64,000 bases of DNA from Amycolatopsis eburnea. GTDB taxonomy: Bacteria; Actinomycetota; Actinomycetes; Mycobacteriales; Pseudonocardiaceae. Each line of letters begins with the position of its first letter. The first letter of the stretch is position 1. The position numbers and the translations under genes were made by a program. The stretch spans positions 124,001 through 188,000 of the forward strand of contig NZ_RSEC01000060.1 in the NCBI RefSeq assembly GCF_003937945.1, written 5' to 3'. Shown piece after piece: positions 16,201-26,137 of the stretch. Below the pieces are notes generated by a model. The model ran no database searches. It saw only the letters and a program-made list of their open reading frames with translations, and had not been told where the DNA came from.

Positions 16201-18462
16201 GTGGACGAGCGTGAACCGGAATTCAAGCCCTACCACCACCCGGCGGCGGGCTGGGGAGCGGCCAAGAGCGTGACGAAGTTCCTGATCCGGGAACGGGAAC
16301 TGGTCGACGGGCCGCGCGCGATCCTGAAGATGAACCACGAGAACGGCGGGTTCGACTGCCCGGGCTGCGCGTGGCCGGACGACACCAAGGGCCTGCACCT
16401 CGACATCTGCGAAAACGGCATCAAGCACGTCACGTGGGAGATGACCGGGAAACGCGTCGGTCCCGAATTCTTCGCCGCGCACCCGGTGTCCGAGCTCCGG
16501 AAATGGAGCGACACCGACCTCGAAGCGCAGGGCAGGCTCACCGAGCCGATGCGCTACGACGCCGAAACCGACCGGTACGTCCCGATTTCGTGGCCGGCTG
16601 CGTTCGAACTCGTCGGCCGCACGCTGCGCGACCTGGATTCCCCCGACCGGGCGGCGTTCTACACGTCCGGCCGGCTCGGCAACGAGGCCACCTTCCTGTA
16701 CCAGCTGTGGGCGCGGGAGTACGGCACGAACAACCTCCCGGACTGTTCGAACATGTGCCACGAGGCCAGCGGGCGGGCGCTGCAGTGGGCGATCGGGACG
16801 GGCAAGGGCACCGTCGACATCCACGATTGGGAGGAAGCCGACGCGCTGTTCATCCTCGGGGTGAACGCCGCGTCGAACGCGCCGCGGATGCTCACCGCGC
16901 TCGCCGAGGCCTACCGGCGGGGCGCGCAGGTCGTGCACGTCAACCCGCTCGTGGAGGCCGGCGCGACGCGCACGATCATCCCGCACGACTTCGCGCGCAT
17001 GGCCACCTTCCGCGCCACCCCGACCTCGACGCTGGACCTGCAGCCGCGGATCGGCGGCGACCTGGCGCTGCTGCGCGGGATGGCGAAAGCCCTGCTGGAA
17101 ATGGCCGAAACCGATCCGGACGCGCTCGACACCGAATTCCTCGAGGCGCACACGGCCGGGTTCGAGGAGTACCGCGTCCTCTGTGGAGAGACGAAGTGGG
17201 ACGAGCTGGAGCGGCAGTCGGGCCTGCCCGAGTCGCGGATCCGCGCCGCGGCGGAGGTCTACCGCGCCGCCGAACGGTCGATCATCAGCTGGTGCCTCGG
17301 TGTGACGCAACACGAACACGGCGTCGACACGGTGCGCGAGATCGTGAACCTGTTGCTCCTGCGGGGAAACATCGGCCGGCCGGGTGCCGGTCCGTCGCCG
17401 GTGCGGGGACACAGCAACGTGCAGGGCAACCGGACGTGCGGCATCGACCACCGGCCGGCCGCGAAGTTCCTGGACAAGCTCGCGGACGTCTGCGGGATCA
17501 CGCCGCCCCGGCACCACGGTCTCGACACCGTGAACACCATCGAAGCCATGCACCGCGGCGAGGTCACGGTGTTCGTCGGGATGGGCGGCAACTTCGTGCT
17601 CGCCGCGCCGGACACCCCCTACACCGCCGCCGGCCTGCGCGGCTGCGAGCTGACGGTGCAGGTCAGCACCAAGCTCAACCGCAGCCACCTCGAACACGGC
17701 GAGCAGGCGCTGATCCTGCCGTGCCTCGGCCGCACCGAAAAGGACTTCCAGGCCGCGGGCCTGCAGGCCACGTCGGTCGAAGACGCGATGAGCATGGTGC
17801 ACCTGTCGGTCGGGATGAAGCGCCCGGCGTCCCCGCACCTGCTGTCCGAGCCGGCGATCATCGCCGGGATGGCCAGGGCGACGCTGCCGGAGAGCGCCAC
17901 GCCGTGGGAGGACTACACCGGCGACTACGACCGGATCCGCGACACGATGGCACAGGTGCTCGACGGGTTCGAAGACTTCAACGAGCGCGTGCGCGAACCG
18001 CTCGGCTTCCGCATCCACCAGCCGGCGCGGGAGCGGGTGTTCCTGACGCCGTCGGGCCGCGCGGAGTTCTCCACCGCGCCGCTGCCGGACGTCGTCCCGG
18101 CCGAGGGCACGCTCGCCCTCGGCACCATGCGCTCGCACGACCAGTGGAACACCACCATCTACTCCGACGACGACCGCTACCGCGGCATCAAGAACCTCCG
18201 CACGCTGATCTTCATGAACCCCGGCGACATGCGCGAGCGCGGCCTGGCCGAGTTCGACGAGGTCGACATCACCAGCACTGCCAAGGACGGCACGACGCGT
18301 TCGCTGCGGCGCTACCGCGCGGTGCCCTACGACATCCCGCCCGGGTGCGCCGCCGGCTACATGCCGGAGATGAACGTGCTGTGCGCGATCGGGGACTACA
18401 GCACGCAGAGCGATCAGCCGCTGATGAAGCACCTGAAGGTGACGGTCGAACGCGCCGGGTGA
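16201..18462 (+). CDS. FdhF/YdeP-family molybdopterin oxidoreductase
   Basis: 753 residues. The N-terminus carries the family hallmark GGFDCPGCAWPD (about 49-60; two Cys), followed by a molybdopterin oxidoreductase fold (AAFYTSGRLGNEATFLYQLW, NLPDCSNMCHEASGRAL, NVQGNRTCGIDH) and a C-terminal MopB-type binding domain (MRSHDQWNTTIYSDDDRYRG). YdeP-like enzymes bind a molybdopterin guanine dinucleotide cofactor and are linked to acid or general stress; the substrate is not known. The GTG at 16201 is chosen because the homologous part begins right after it and a possible -10 (TTGAAT) lies six bases upstream, suggesting leaderless expression. Divergent from dnaK across the twin operator. Confidence 0.88.
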   Translation: MDEREPEFKPYHHPAAGWGAAKSVTKFLIRERELVDGPRAILKMNHENGGFDCPGCAWPDDTKGLHLDICENGIKHVTWEMTGKRVGPEFFAAHPVSELRKWSDTDLEAQGRLTEPMRYDAETDRYVPISWPAAFELVGRTLRDLDSPDRAAFYTSGRLGNEATFLYQLWAREYGTNNLPDCSNMCHEASGRALQWAIGTGKGTVDIHDWEEADALFILGVNAASNAPRMLTALAEAYRRGAQVVHVNPLVEAGATRTIIPHDFARMATFRATPTSTLDLQPRIGGDLALLRGMAKALLEMAETDPDALDTEFLEAHTAGFEEYRVLCGETKWDELERQSGLPESRIRAAAEVYRAAERSIISWCLGVTQHEHGVDTVREIVNLLLLRGNIGRPGAGPSPVRGHSNVQGNRTCGIDHRPAAKFLDKLADVCGITPPRHHGLDTVNTIEAMHRGEVTVFVGMGGNFVLAAPDTPYTAAGLRGCELTVQVSTKLNRSHLEHGEQALILPCLGRTEKDFQAAGLQATSVEDAMSMVHLSVGMKRPASPHLLSEPAIIAGMARATLPESATPWEDYTGDYDRIRDTMAQVLDGFEDFNERVREPLGFRIHQPARERVFLTPSGRAEFSTAPLPDVVPAEGTLALGTMRSHDQWNTTIYSDDDRYRGIKNLRTLIFMNPGDMRERGLAEFDEVDITSTAKDGTTRSLRRYRAVPYDIPPGCAAGYMPEMNVLCAIGDYSTQSDQPLMKHLKVTVERAG

Positions 18463-18466
18463 CGGC

Positions 18467-19480
18467 TCAGGCCCGGCACCGCCCGCGGATGACGGCGGCC
18501 GCGGCGATGCCCGCGGCGACGCCGACGACGGTGTCGGCGACGCGCGCGGTGAGCAGGGTGAGCGGGTCCGCGGGTGCGGCCAGCTCCGTCATCAGCAGGA
18601 TGAGCGGGGTGAAGAAGCCGAGCGCCACCCCGTAGTGGCGGGACATGAACAGCTCGGTCGGGAACAGCAACGCGATCACCGCCAGCGCGAGCGGCGTGGG
18701 CCCGGGATCCGGCAGCAGCAGCACCGCGGTCACGCCCAGTCCGGCGAGGGTGCCGACCACCCGGTGCAGGCTGCGGTCGAGGACGTGCGCCAGCCCCGGG
18801 TGCAGCCGGCCGCGCGCGCCGGTCGCCGCCAGCGGCACCGCCGCCGACGCCATGGCCCAGTTCGCGTGGTCCACACCCAGCAGCAGCCCCGCGCCGCCGG
18901 CGGCGCTGATCGCGGCGGCGTACCGGGTGGCGTGGATCAGCAGGCACGCCCGAGCGCATTCCACCCGGACCGGCACGGCGGCGGACGGGCGGTCCGGTCC
19001 GGTGAGTCCGATGAGGACACACCCGGCGATCGCCGCGGCACACAAGGAAACTCCGGCCAGTGGCGCGACCCGTCCGGCGGGAACCAGCGCGATCGCGCCG
19101 AGCGCGAAGATCCCGAAGAACGGCCCGCGGGGGGTGAGGTCGAGCCGGTTCGTGACGAGCGCGCACGCGAAGGAGAACGCCGTTTCCGTGGCCACCAGCA
19201 GCCAGGGACGCGCGTGGCAGGCGGACAACAGCGCCCCCACCGCGACTCCGCTCAGCAGTACGGCGCCGGCCTGGACCTGGTGGCGGAACCGGAGTGCGCG
19301 GGTTTCGGCCCGGCCGTACATCCCGGTGAAGGAGCCGAACGCGACGAAGATGATCAGATCCGGGCGGCCGGCGGCGAGCAGCGCCAGACCGGGCACGAGC
19401 AGTCCGGCCCCGACCCGGGCGGCGTGCCACCACTCCTCGCCCGCGAACCGGCGAACGGCGGCACTTCTCTTCGTCCTCAA
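18467..19480 (-). CDS. FUSC / aromatic-acid-exporter-like membrane protein
   Basis: 337 residues with about ten hydrophobic segments in two blocks, and motifs typical of FUSC/ArAE transporters (GLLVPGLALLAAGRPDLIIF near the start; second block with LHRVVGTLAGLGVTAVLLL; HYGVALGFFTPLILLMTE). These proteins sit in the cytoplasmic membrane and probably export aromatic or organic acids. A TTG start at 19480 gives a basic N-terminus (MRTKRSAAVRRF). It converges on the YdeP-type gene with only four bases between stops and has no terminator hairpin there. Confidence 0.75.
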   Translation of the reverse strand: MRTKRSAAVRRFAGEEWWHAARVGAGLLVPGLALLAAGRPDLIIFVAFGSFTGMYGRAETRALRFRHQVQAGAVLLSGVAVGALLSACHARPWLLVATETAFSFACALVTNRLDLTPRGPFFGIFALGAIALVPAGRVAPLAGVSLCAAAIAGCVLIGLTGPDRPSAAVPVRVECARACLLIHATRYAAAISAAGGAGLLLGVDHANWAMASAAVPLAATGARGRLHPGLAHVLDRSLHRVVGTLAGLGVTAVLLLPDPGPTPLALAVIALLFPTELFMSRHYGVALGFFTPLILLMTELAAPADPLTLLTARVADTVVGVAAGIAAAAVIRGRCRA

Positions 19481-19575
19481 GCCGCCGCTTCTCCTCCACC
19501 CCCGCGTTCCGTTCTCCGGATGCTACCCGGCGGAACCCCCTGCCACGCCGGGCAAAGCTTCACCGGCGGCCGAGT

Positions 19576-19602
19576 TTGTCCTTCCCCACAACGATCTTTG
19601 TC
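19576..19602. promoter_or_regulatory. Operator upstream of yihY-like gene
   Basis: TTGTCCTTCCCCACAA (19576-19591) plus a CGATCTTTGTC extension. Over 27 bases it matches the reverse complement of the site at 21081-21107 at 22 positions. Its core lies at -66 to -51 relative to the leaderless start at 19642. Confidence 0.6.
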
Positions 19603-19629
19603 GCAGGCTCCACCGAACGACGGATCGGC

Positions 19630-19635
19630 TAGATT
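19630..19635 (+). promoter_or_regulatory. Leaderless -10 box (TAGATT)
   Basis: TAGATT followed by six bases and ATG at 19642; typical actinobacterial leaderless promoter. No ribosome site is present. Confidence 0.55.
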
Positions 19636-19641
19636 CCCGTG

Positions 19642-21075
<1,434 letters not shown>

Positions 21076-21080
21076 CGACG

Positions 21081-21107
21081 GACAACGATCCTTGTGGGGC
21101 ACCACAA
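21081..21107. promoter_or_regulatory. Operator upstream of cation-efflux gene
   Basis: TTGTGG-GGCA-CCACAA (21092-21107), a perfect 6-bp-arm palindrome, with a GACAACGATC extension on its left. It is the inverted counterpart of the site at 19576-19602. Confidence 0.65.
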
Positions 21108-21148
21108 TGGACAGCGCGATCGATCGGGTCGTCCGTATCCTGACCGCC

Positions 21149-21187
21149 ATGCGCTACTCCGCGGCACCCGCCGTGACCGTGCCATGA
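21149..21187 (+). CDS. Possible 12-residue leader peptide
   Basis: A TATCCT box (21136-21141) seven bases before ATG gives a leaderless 12-codon frame, MRYSAAPAVTVP, whose TGA overlaps the ATG of the cation-efflux gene (ATGA). This would explain how that gene, which lacks a ribosome site, is translated. It could also be coincidental. Confidence 0.35.
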   Translation: MRYSAAPAVTVP

Positions 21188-22197
21188 CCACACCGGAGAA
21201 CGACGCCGCGTCGCCCGGCGGCGAGAGCCTGCTGACCGTGGTCGTCGCGTTCGGCGTCAACCTGGTCATCGCGGCCGCGAAGACGTTCGTCGCGGTGCTC
21301 ACCGGCTCCGCGGCCATGCTGGCGGAGGCCGCCCATTCCTGGGCGGACACCGGCAACGAGGTCTTCCTCCTGATCGGCGAGCGCCAGGCCGGACGCCCCG
21401 CCGATCCGGCTCACCCGCTGGGCTACGGCCGGGTGGGGTACGTCTGGTCGATGTTCGCGGCCTTCGGGCTGTTCACCATCGGCGCGGTCGTCTCCGTCTG
21501 GCACGGCATCCAGTCGCTCGGCGGCGGGGACGACGGCTCGTCCTACTTCTGGGCCTACGCCGTGCTCGCCGGTTCGTTCGTGCTCGAGGGCGTCTCGTTC
21601 CTGCAGGCCTTGCGGCAGACGAGAGCGGGCGCGCGGCAACGCCGGCTACGACCGCTTCGCTACGTGCGGATCACGTCGAACCCGGTGCTCCGTGCCGTGT
21701 TCGCCGAAGACCTCTCGGCGCTGGCCGGCATCATCGTCGCGACGCTCGGTGTCCTCCTGCACCAAGTCACCGGCGACCGGGCCTGGGACGCGGTCGCGTC
21801 CATCGTGGTCGGTCTGCTGCTCGGTGCGGTGGCCGTCTTCCTCATCGTGCGCAACATGGACTTCCTGACCGGGGAAAAGGTGACCCCGCTCGCGCGCGAC
21901 CGCGCACTGCGGGCCCTGCTCGGCCACGACGAGATCGAACGGGTCAGCTTCCTGCACATGGAGTGGGTCGGCGCGGACAAGATCTTCCTCGTCGCCGCCG
22001 TCGACGTCGTCGGGGACGCGCCGGAATCCGAGGTCGCGACGCGGCTGAACGACGTCGAGGACGCGCTGAACGCGAGACCGGAGATCCAGCGAGCGGTGCT
22101 GACGCTGACCCGGCCCGGCGACCCGACGGACCTGCGGCCGGGCCGGCTGCCGGCGTGGTACGTCGACGCGACGCTCCCCCGGTCCCCTTCGGCCTGA
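21184..22197 (+). CDS. Cation diffusion facilitator (CDF) efflux protein
   Basis: 337 residues. Six membrane helices with metal-site residues in helix 2 (EAAHSWADTGNEVF, His and Asp) and an acidic residue in helix 5 (FAEDLSALAGIIVATLG), then a C-terminal cytoplasmic metal-binding domain (VSFLHMEWVGADKIFLVAAV). It probably exports Zn, Fe, Co or Mn by proton antiport; the metal cannot be told. Translation is probably coupled to a short leader frame. The palindrome at 21081-21107 lies upstream. Confidence 0.88.
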   Translation: MTTPENDAASPGGESLLTVVVAFGVNLVIAAAKTFVAVLTGSAAMLAEAAHSWADTGNEVFLLIGERQAGRPADPAHPLGYGRVGYVWSMFAAFGLFTIGAVVSVWHGIQSLGGGDDGSSYFWAYAVLAGSFVLEGVSFLQALRQTRAGARQRRLRPLRYVRITSNPVLRAVFAEDLSALAGIIVATLGVLLHQVTGDRAWDAVASIVVGLLLGAVAVFLIVRNMDFLTGEKVTPLARDRALRALLGHDEIERVSFLHMEWVGADKIFLVAAVDVVGDAPESEVATRLNDVEDALNARPEIQRAVLTLTRPGDPTDLRPGRLPAWYVDATLPRSPSA

Positions 22198-22237
22198 GCC
22201 GCGAACCCCAAAGCTGCGTGGCGAGCGATGTCTCGCG

Positions 22238-22243
22238 TAGCAT
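22238..22243 (+). promoter_or_regulatory. Leaderless -10 box (TAGCAT) of second pucR gene
   Basis: TAGCAT ending seven bases before the GTG at 22251. Confidence 0.5.
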
Positions 22244-22250
22244 CCCCGTG

Positions 22251-23450
22251 GTGACCAGCACCGCGCCCGCCGGGCTCATCACCTGGCTGGAGACGCAACT
22301 GCCCCGGCTGATCGACGACGTCCACTCGGCCACCCGCGACCGCATCGGGCTCTACCGCGACGAGAAGATCGTCCCGCGCGACGACCTGCACCGCTCCATC
22401 GCCGTGAACCTGCGGTTCATGGTCGCGGCGCTGGCCGGCGGCGACGTCGACGCCGGGCTGGCCGCGCCGGAAGAGACCGGCAGCCGCCGGGCGCACCAGG
22501 GTGCGCCGCTGCCGGAGGTGCTGCAGGTCTACCGGATCGGCTGCGCGATGCTGTGGGACGTCCTGGTCGACCGGGCCCGCAACCACGGCGGCCCGGGTGC
22601 GACGGACGCGCTCGTCGACCTCGCCAGCCGGCTCTGGCAGGTCACCGACGACCACGCGGTGCGGCTGACCGAGGCGTACCGGGCCACGAGTGCCGAACTG
22701 CTCGTTTCGCAGCAACGACGGCGATCGGCGCTGGCCGAGGCGCTGTTCACCGGCCAGCGGGTGTTCAATTCCGGGCCGTGGGAAGCCGGGAAGCTGCTCG
22801 GCCTGTCCCTGGACGGCAAGCTGGCGGTGGTGGCGGCGGAGACCCGCGGCCTGGCCGAGGAAAGCCTGATCGGTGTCGAGCGGCGCCTCGCGCGGCTCGG
22901 CATCGTCTCGGCCTGGCAGCTCACCCCCACGCTGCAGGCCGGCGTGGTGTCGCTGCGCGACGACCAGCGCGACCCCATGCTGACCGTGCTCCAGGACGTC
23001 GCGGTCGCCCGCGCCGGCGTGAGCCCCCTGTACCGGTCGCTGGTCGAAACCCCGCGAGCGCTGCACCTGGCCCGGACCGCGCTCGCCGGGCTCCCCCCTG
23101 GCAAGCCGGAGGTCCGGGCGTTCGGCCCCAGCCCGCTCGCGGCCTTTCTGGCCTACGACCCGGACGAGGGACAGCGGCTGGCCGTGGACGTCCTGGGCGC
23201 GGTCCTCGACCAGCCCGCGGAGGAACGCGACATCCTGCTCGAAACCCTGCACGCCTACATCGGCTGCGGCGGGTCCTCCGACCAGGCCGCGCAGGCGCTG
23301 CACTGCCACGCCAACACCGTCCGGTACCGGCTTCGCCGGATCAAGGAGCTCACCGGCCGGTCGCTGACCGACCCCCGCGCGGTCGCCGAGCTGGTGACCG
23401 CCGCCCAGGCGGTCCGCCTGGCGCCCGGGCGCCGCGATCCCGGCACCTGA
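22251..23450 (+). CDS. PucR-family transcriptional regulator (paralogue 2)
   Basis: 399 residues, closely related over its whole length to the regulator at 8639-9811: LYRDEKIVPRDDLHRSIAVN against LYRDEKVVPRADLHRSIAVN. It has the same helical N-terminal domain, a middle regulatory part and the C-terminal HTH (QALHCHANTVRYRLRRIKEL). The leaderless GTG at 22251 is chosen; a GTG at 22248 is in frame. It is placed between the cation-efflux gene and the DyP/encapsulin pair. With its paralogue it is the best local candidate to recognise the four TTGTGG/CCACAA-type sites; that link is inferred from position only. Confidence 0.87.
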   Translation: MTSTAPAGLITWLETQLPRLIDDVHSATRDRIGLYRDEKIVPRDDLHRSIAVNLRFMVAALAGGDVDAGLAAPEETGSRRAHQGAPLPEVLQVYRIGCAMLWDVLVDRARNHGGPGATDALVDLASRLWQVTDDHAVRLTEAYRATSAELLVSQQRRRSALAEALFTGQRVFNSGPWEAGKLLGLSLDGKLAVVAAETRGLAEESLIGVERRLARLGIVSAWQLTPTLQAGVVSLRDDQRDPMLTVLQDVAVARAGVSPLYRSLVETPRALHLARTALAGLPPGKPEVRAFGPSPLAAFLAYDPDEGQRLAVDVLGAVLDQPAEERDILLETLHAYIGCGGSSDQAAQALHCHANTVRYRLRRIKELTGRSLTDPRAVAELVTAAQAVRLAPGRRDPGT

Positions 23451-23462
23451 CCCGGCCGGCCG

Positions 23463-23490
23463 TTGTCACCCACCACAACATCTCCTGTCG
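23463..23490. promoter_or_regulatory. Operator upstream of DyP/encapsulin operon
   Basis: TTGTCACCCACCACAACATC followed by TCCTGTCG. With one gap it aligns with the site at 19576-19602 (TTGTC....C.CCACAAC.ATCT..TGTCG). It lies just behind the pucR stop and ~100 bases before the DyP start. Confidence 0.5.
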
Positions 23491-23586
23491 GTGCCACCAG
23501 AACTCGCCCGGGCACGGGGGTGATCACGTGCACGGCACAGGCCGGCGTGCCAGGCTGGCCCCCGGGCCCAGGGAGAAGGTGGTGCG

Positions 23587-24585
23587 GTGCAACGGCAGAC
23601 GCAGCCGCAGCGAGTGGTGGCGCCGCCGGCCATGGCGGCGATCTTCCTGGTGGTCACCGTGCGGGCGGGCGCGGAAAACGCGGTGCGCGACGTGCTCGCC
23701 GACGTCGCGAGCCTGACGCGCGCGGTCGGGTTCCGCGCGCCCGAGGGCGACCTGAGCTGTGTCGCCGGGATCGGCGCGAAGCTGTGGGACCGGCTGTACG
23801 ACTCGCCGCGCCCGGCCGGGCTCCACCCGTTCCGGGAACTGGCCGGTGCGACGCACAAGGCGGTGTCGACGCCCGGCGATCTGCTGTTCCACCTGCGTGC
23901 GAAGCGCCTCGATCTGTGTTTCGAGCTGGCCGGCCAGCTCATGACCGCACTCGACGGCCGCGCCGAGGTCGCCGACGAGGTGCACGGGTTCCGGTACTTC
24001 GACGAACGAGACCTGCTGGGTTTCGTCGACGGGACGGAGAGCCCGTCCGGCGCGGCGGCCGAGGCCGCGGTGCGGATCGGCGACGAGGACCCGGGCTTCG
24101 CCGGGGGCAGCTACGTCGTCGTGCAGAAGTACCTGCACGACCTCGACGCGTGGACGGCGCTGCCGGTCGAAGAGCAGGAACGGGTGATCGGCAGGCACAA
24201 GCTCAGCGACATCGAGCTGCCCGACGCGGCCAAGCCGTCGAATTCGCACCTGGCGGCGAACACGATCACCGACGAGAACGGCACCCAGCTCCAGATCGTG
24301 CGGGACAACATGCCCTTCGGCACGATCGGCACCCGGGAGTTCGGCACCTACTTCATCGGCTACACCAGCCACCCGGACATCATCGAGCGGATGCTGCGGA
24401 ACATGTTCCTCGGCGACCCGCCGGGAAACCACGACCGGATCCTCGACTTCTCCACGGCGGTCACCGGCGGGCTGTTCTTCGTGCCCACCGCGGACTTCCT
24501 CGAGAACCCGCCGGCCACCGAGCCGCGTTCGCCGACCGACGGCTCCTTGGGCATCGGCAGCTTGCGAAGGAGCACAACACCATGA
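23587..24585 (+). CDS. Dyp-type peroxidase, encapsulin cargo
   Basis: 332 residues. The DyP heme peroxidase signature GFVDGTE (catalytic Asp 148), candidate proximal His 221 (NSHLAAN) and distal Arg 240 (IVRDNMPFG) are present. The protein uses H2O2 to oxidise dyes or phenolic compounds, physiological substrate unknown. The C-terminal DGSLGIGSLR (318-327) is the classical encapsulin-targeting peptide, so the enzyme is packed inside the shell encoded next. No Tat or Sec signal is seen, fitting cytoplasmic encapsulation. Start GTG 23587. The stop overlaps the encapsulin ATG (ATGA). Confidence 0.95.
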   Translation: MQRQTQPQRVVAPPAMAAIFLVVTVRAGAENAVRDVLADVASLTRAVGFRAPEGDLSCVAGIGAKLWDRLYDSPRPAGLHPFRELAGATHKAVSTPGDLLFHLRAKRLDLCFELAGQLMTALDGRAEVADEVHGFRYFDERDLLGFVDGTESPSGAAAEAAVRIGDEDPGFAGGSYVVVQKYLHDLDAWTALPVEEQERVIGRHKLSDIELPDAAKPSNSHLAANTITDENGTQLQIVRDNMPFGTIGTREFGTYFIGYTSHPDIIERMLRNMFLGDPPGNHDRILDFSTAVTGGLFFVPTADFLENPPATEPRSPTDGSLGIGSLRRSTTP

Positions 24586-25394
24586 ACAACCTGCACCGCG
24601 ACCTCGCCCCGATCTCGGCGGCCGCCTGGGCCGGCATCGAGGCGGAAGCGCGCCGCACGTTCACCCGCTACATCGCGGGCAGGCGGGTGACGGATCTCGT
24701 CGGCCCGGCCGGTCCGGCGCTGTCGGCCGTGGGCACCGGCCACGTCCGCGAGCTCGCCCCCACGGCCGACGGCGTGCAGGTCCGCCAACGCCAGGTCCAG
24801 CAGGTCGTCGAGCTGCGCGCCCCGTTCTCGGTCACGCGGCAAGCCGTCGACGACGTCGAGCGCGGAGCCAAGGACTCGGATTGGCAACCGGTCAAGGACG
24901 CCGTCCGGAAGATCGCTTTCGCGGAGGACCGGACGATCTTCCACGGGTCCGAGGCCGCCGGCATCACCGGCATCGGACCCAGCAGCTCCAACGCACCGCT
25001 GCGGCTACCCGCCGACGTCCGGCGCACGCCCGACACCGTCGCGCAGGCGCTGAGCGCGCTTCGCCTGGCCGGCGTCGACGGACCGTACAGCCTCCTGCTG
25101 TCCGCGGACCTCTACACCGAGGTCGCCGAAGGCACGGACCAGGGCTACCCGATCCGCGACCACATCGCCCGGCTCCTGCACGACGGCGAAATCATCTGGG
25201 CGCCCGCCCTCGACGGCGCCCTCCTGGTCTCCACCCGCGGCGGCGACTACGAGATCCACCTGGGCCAGGACCTTTCGATCGGTTACCTGTCGCACGACTC
25301 CGAGCACATCGAGCTGTACCTGGAAGAGTCGTTCACCTTCCTGGCCATCACCGCCGAATCGAGCGTCGTGCTCCACGCGGACCAGCTCAGGTGA
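24582..25394 (+). CDS. Encapsulin shell protein (family 1)
   Basis: 270 residues with the HK97-fold encapsulin pattern: the N-terminal helix MNNLHRDLAPISAAAWAGIE that lines the binding pocket for cargo tails, the E-loop (VQVRQRQVQQVVELRAPFSV), the P domain and the closing strands (LGQDLSIGYLSHDSEHIELY, ESFTFLAITAESSVVL). It should form a 60-subunit T=1 nanocompartment around the DyP peroxidase. A GAAGGAG ribosome site lies within the end of the DyP gene, and the start overlaps the DyP stop, so the two are coupled. The 3' end overlaps that of the convergent DJ-1 gene by eight bases. Confidence 0.95.
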   Translation: MNNLHRDLAPISAAAWAGIEAEARRTFTRYIAGRRVTDLVGPAGPALSAVGTGHVRELAPTADGVQVRQRQVQQVVELRAPFSVTRQAVDDVERGAKDSDWQPVKDAVRKIAFAEDRTIFHGSEAAGITGIGPSSSNAPLRLPADVRRTPDTVAQALSALRLAGVDGPYSLLLSADLYTEVAEGTDQGYPIRDHIARLLHDGEIIWAPALDGALLVSTRGGDYEIHLGQDLSIGYLSHDSEHIELYLEESFTFLAITAESSVVLHADQLR

Positions 25395-26085
25395 CGTCGG
25401 CGATGATGCGGCGGGCGAGCGCGGCCGAGGAGCCCGGGTTCTGTCCCGTGTAGAGGTTGCGGTCGACGACCACTTTGGACTTCAGGGGCAGACCGGACGT
25501 GTAGTCCGCACCGGCTTCCTTGAGGCGGTCTTCCAGCAGCCACTTGGCTTTCCACGCGAACGGGTTGAGCCGTTCCTCCGCATTGGACAGACCGGTCATC
25601 CGGTATCCGGCGAACGGCCAGCTGCCGTCCGGGTTCGCCGCGGCCAGCGCCGCCGCCGGTGCGTGGCACAGCAGCGCCACCGGGCGGCCCGACGCCAGCC
25701 GCTTGGTCAGCAGCGCCCCGGAGGTCGCGTCGACCGCGAGGTCCTCCATCGGGCCGTGGCCACCGGAGTAGAAGACGACGTCGAAGTCGTCGGGATCCAT
25801 CTCGGACAGGTCCGCCGGCTTCTCGAGCACCGGAGCCAGCCGGTGGAGCTCGGCCTTGAGCTTCTTGGCCGTGCGGGGCAGGACGCCGCCTTTGACGCCG
25901 AGGCTGAGCTGGTCGACGACCGGCTCCTTGCCGCCCGGGGTGGCGAGCGTGACGTCCCAGCCGGCCTCGGTGAACAGCGTGTAGGGAACGACGAACTCCT
26001 CGGCCCAGAACCCGGTCGGGTGCTCGGTGCCGTCCTTGAGCGTCCAGACCCGCGCGGCGGAGAGAACCTGCAGAACCCTGATCAT
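25387..26085 (-). CDS. DJ-1/PfpI family protein (Hsp31-like)
   Basis: 232 residues. The nucleophile-elbow Cys is in ALLCHAPAAL and the partner motif is SGGHGPMEDL, with a Glu early in the fold. This matches class I glutamine-amidotransferase-like DJ-1/Hsp31 proteins, which act as glyoxalase III/deglycase or holding chaperones against reactive carbonyls. The ATG at 26085 follows a GGAGG site. A 19-bp TetR-type operator lies 34-52 bases upstream, overlapping the tetR stop codon, so it is probably a target of that TetR although it is also downstream of it. Confidence 0.85.
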   Translation of the reverse strand: MIRVLQVLSAARVWTLKDGTEHPTGFWAEEFVVPYTLFTEAGWDVTLATPGGKEPVVDQLSLGVKGGVLPRTAKKLKAELHRLAPVLEKPADLSEMDPDDFDVVFYSGGHGPMEDLAVDATSGALLTKRLASGRPVALLCHAPAAALAAANPDGSWPFAGYRMTGLSNAEERLNPFAWKAKWLLEDRLKEAGADYTSGLPLKSKVVVDRNLYTGQNPGSSAALARRIIADVT

Positions 26086-26118
26086 CGTGCCTCCTCGCCA
26101 GTGCGGTGCCACACGGCT

Positions 26119-26137
26119 ATGTTTGCAGCGCTTACAT
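26119..26137. promoter_or_regulatory. TetR operator, copy 1 (before DJ-1 gene)
   Basis: ATGTTTGCAGCGCTTACAT. It overlaps the last codons of tetR. It shares the consensus ATGTWTGCRGYGCTYACAT with the sites at 26737 and 28636. Confidence 0.75.
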
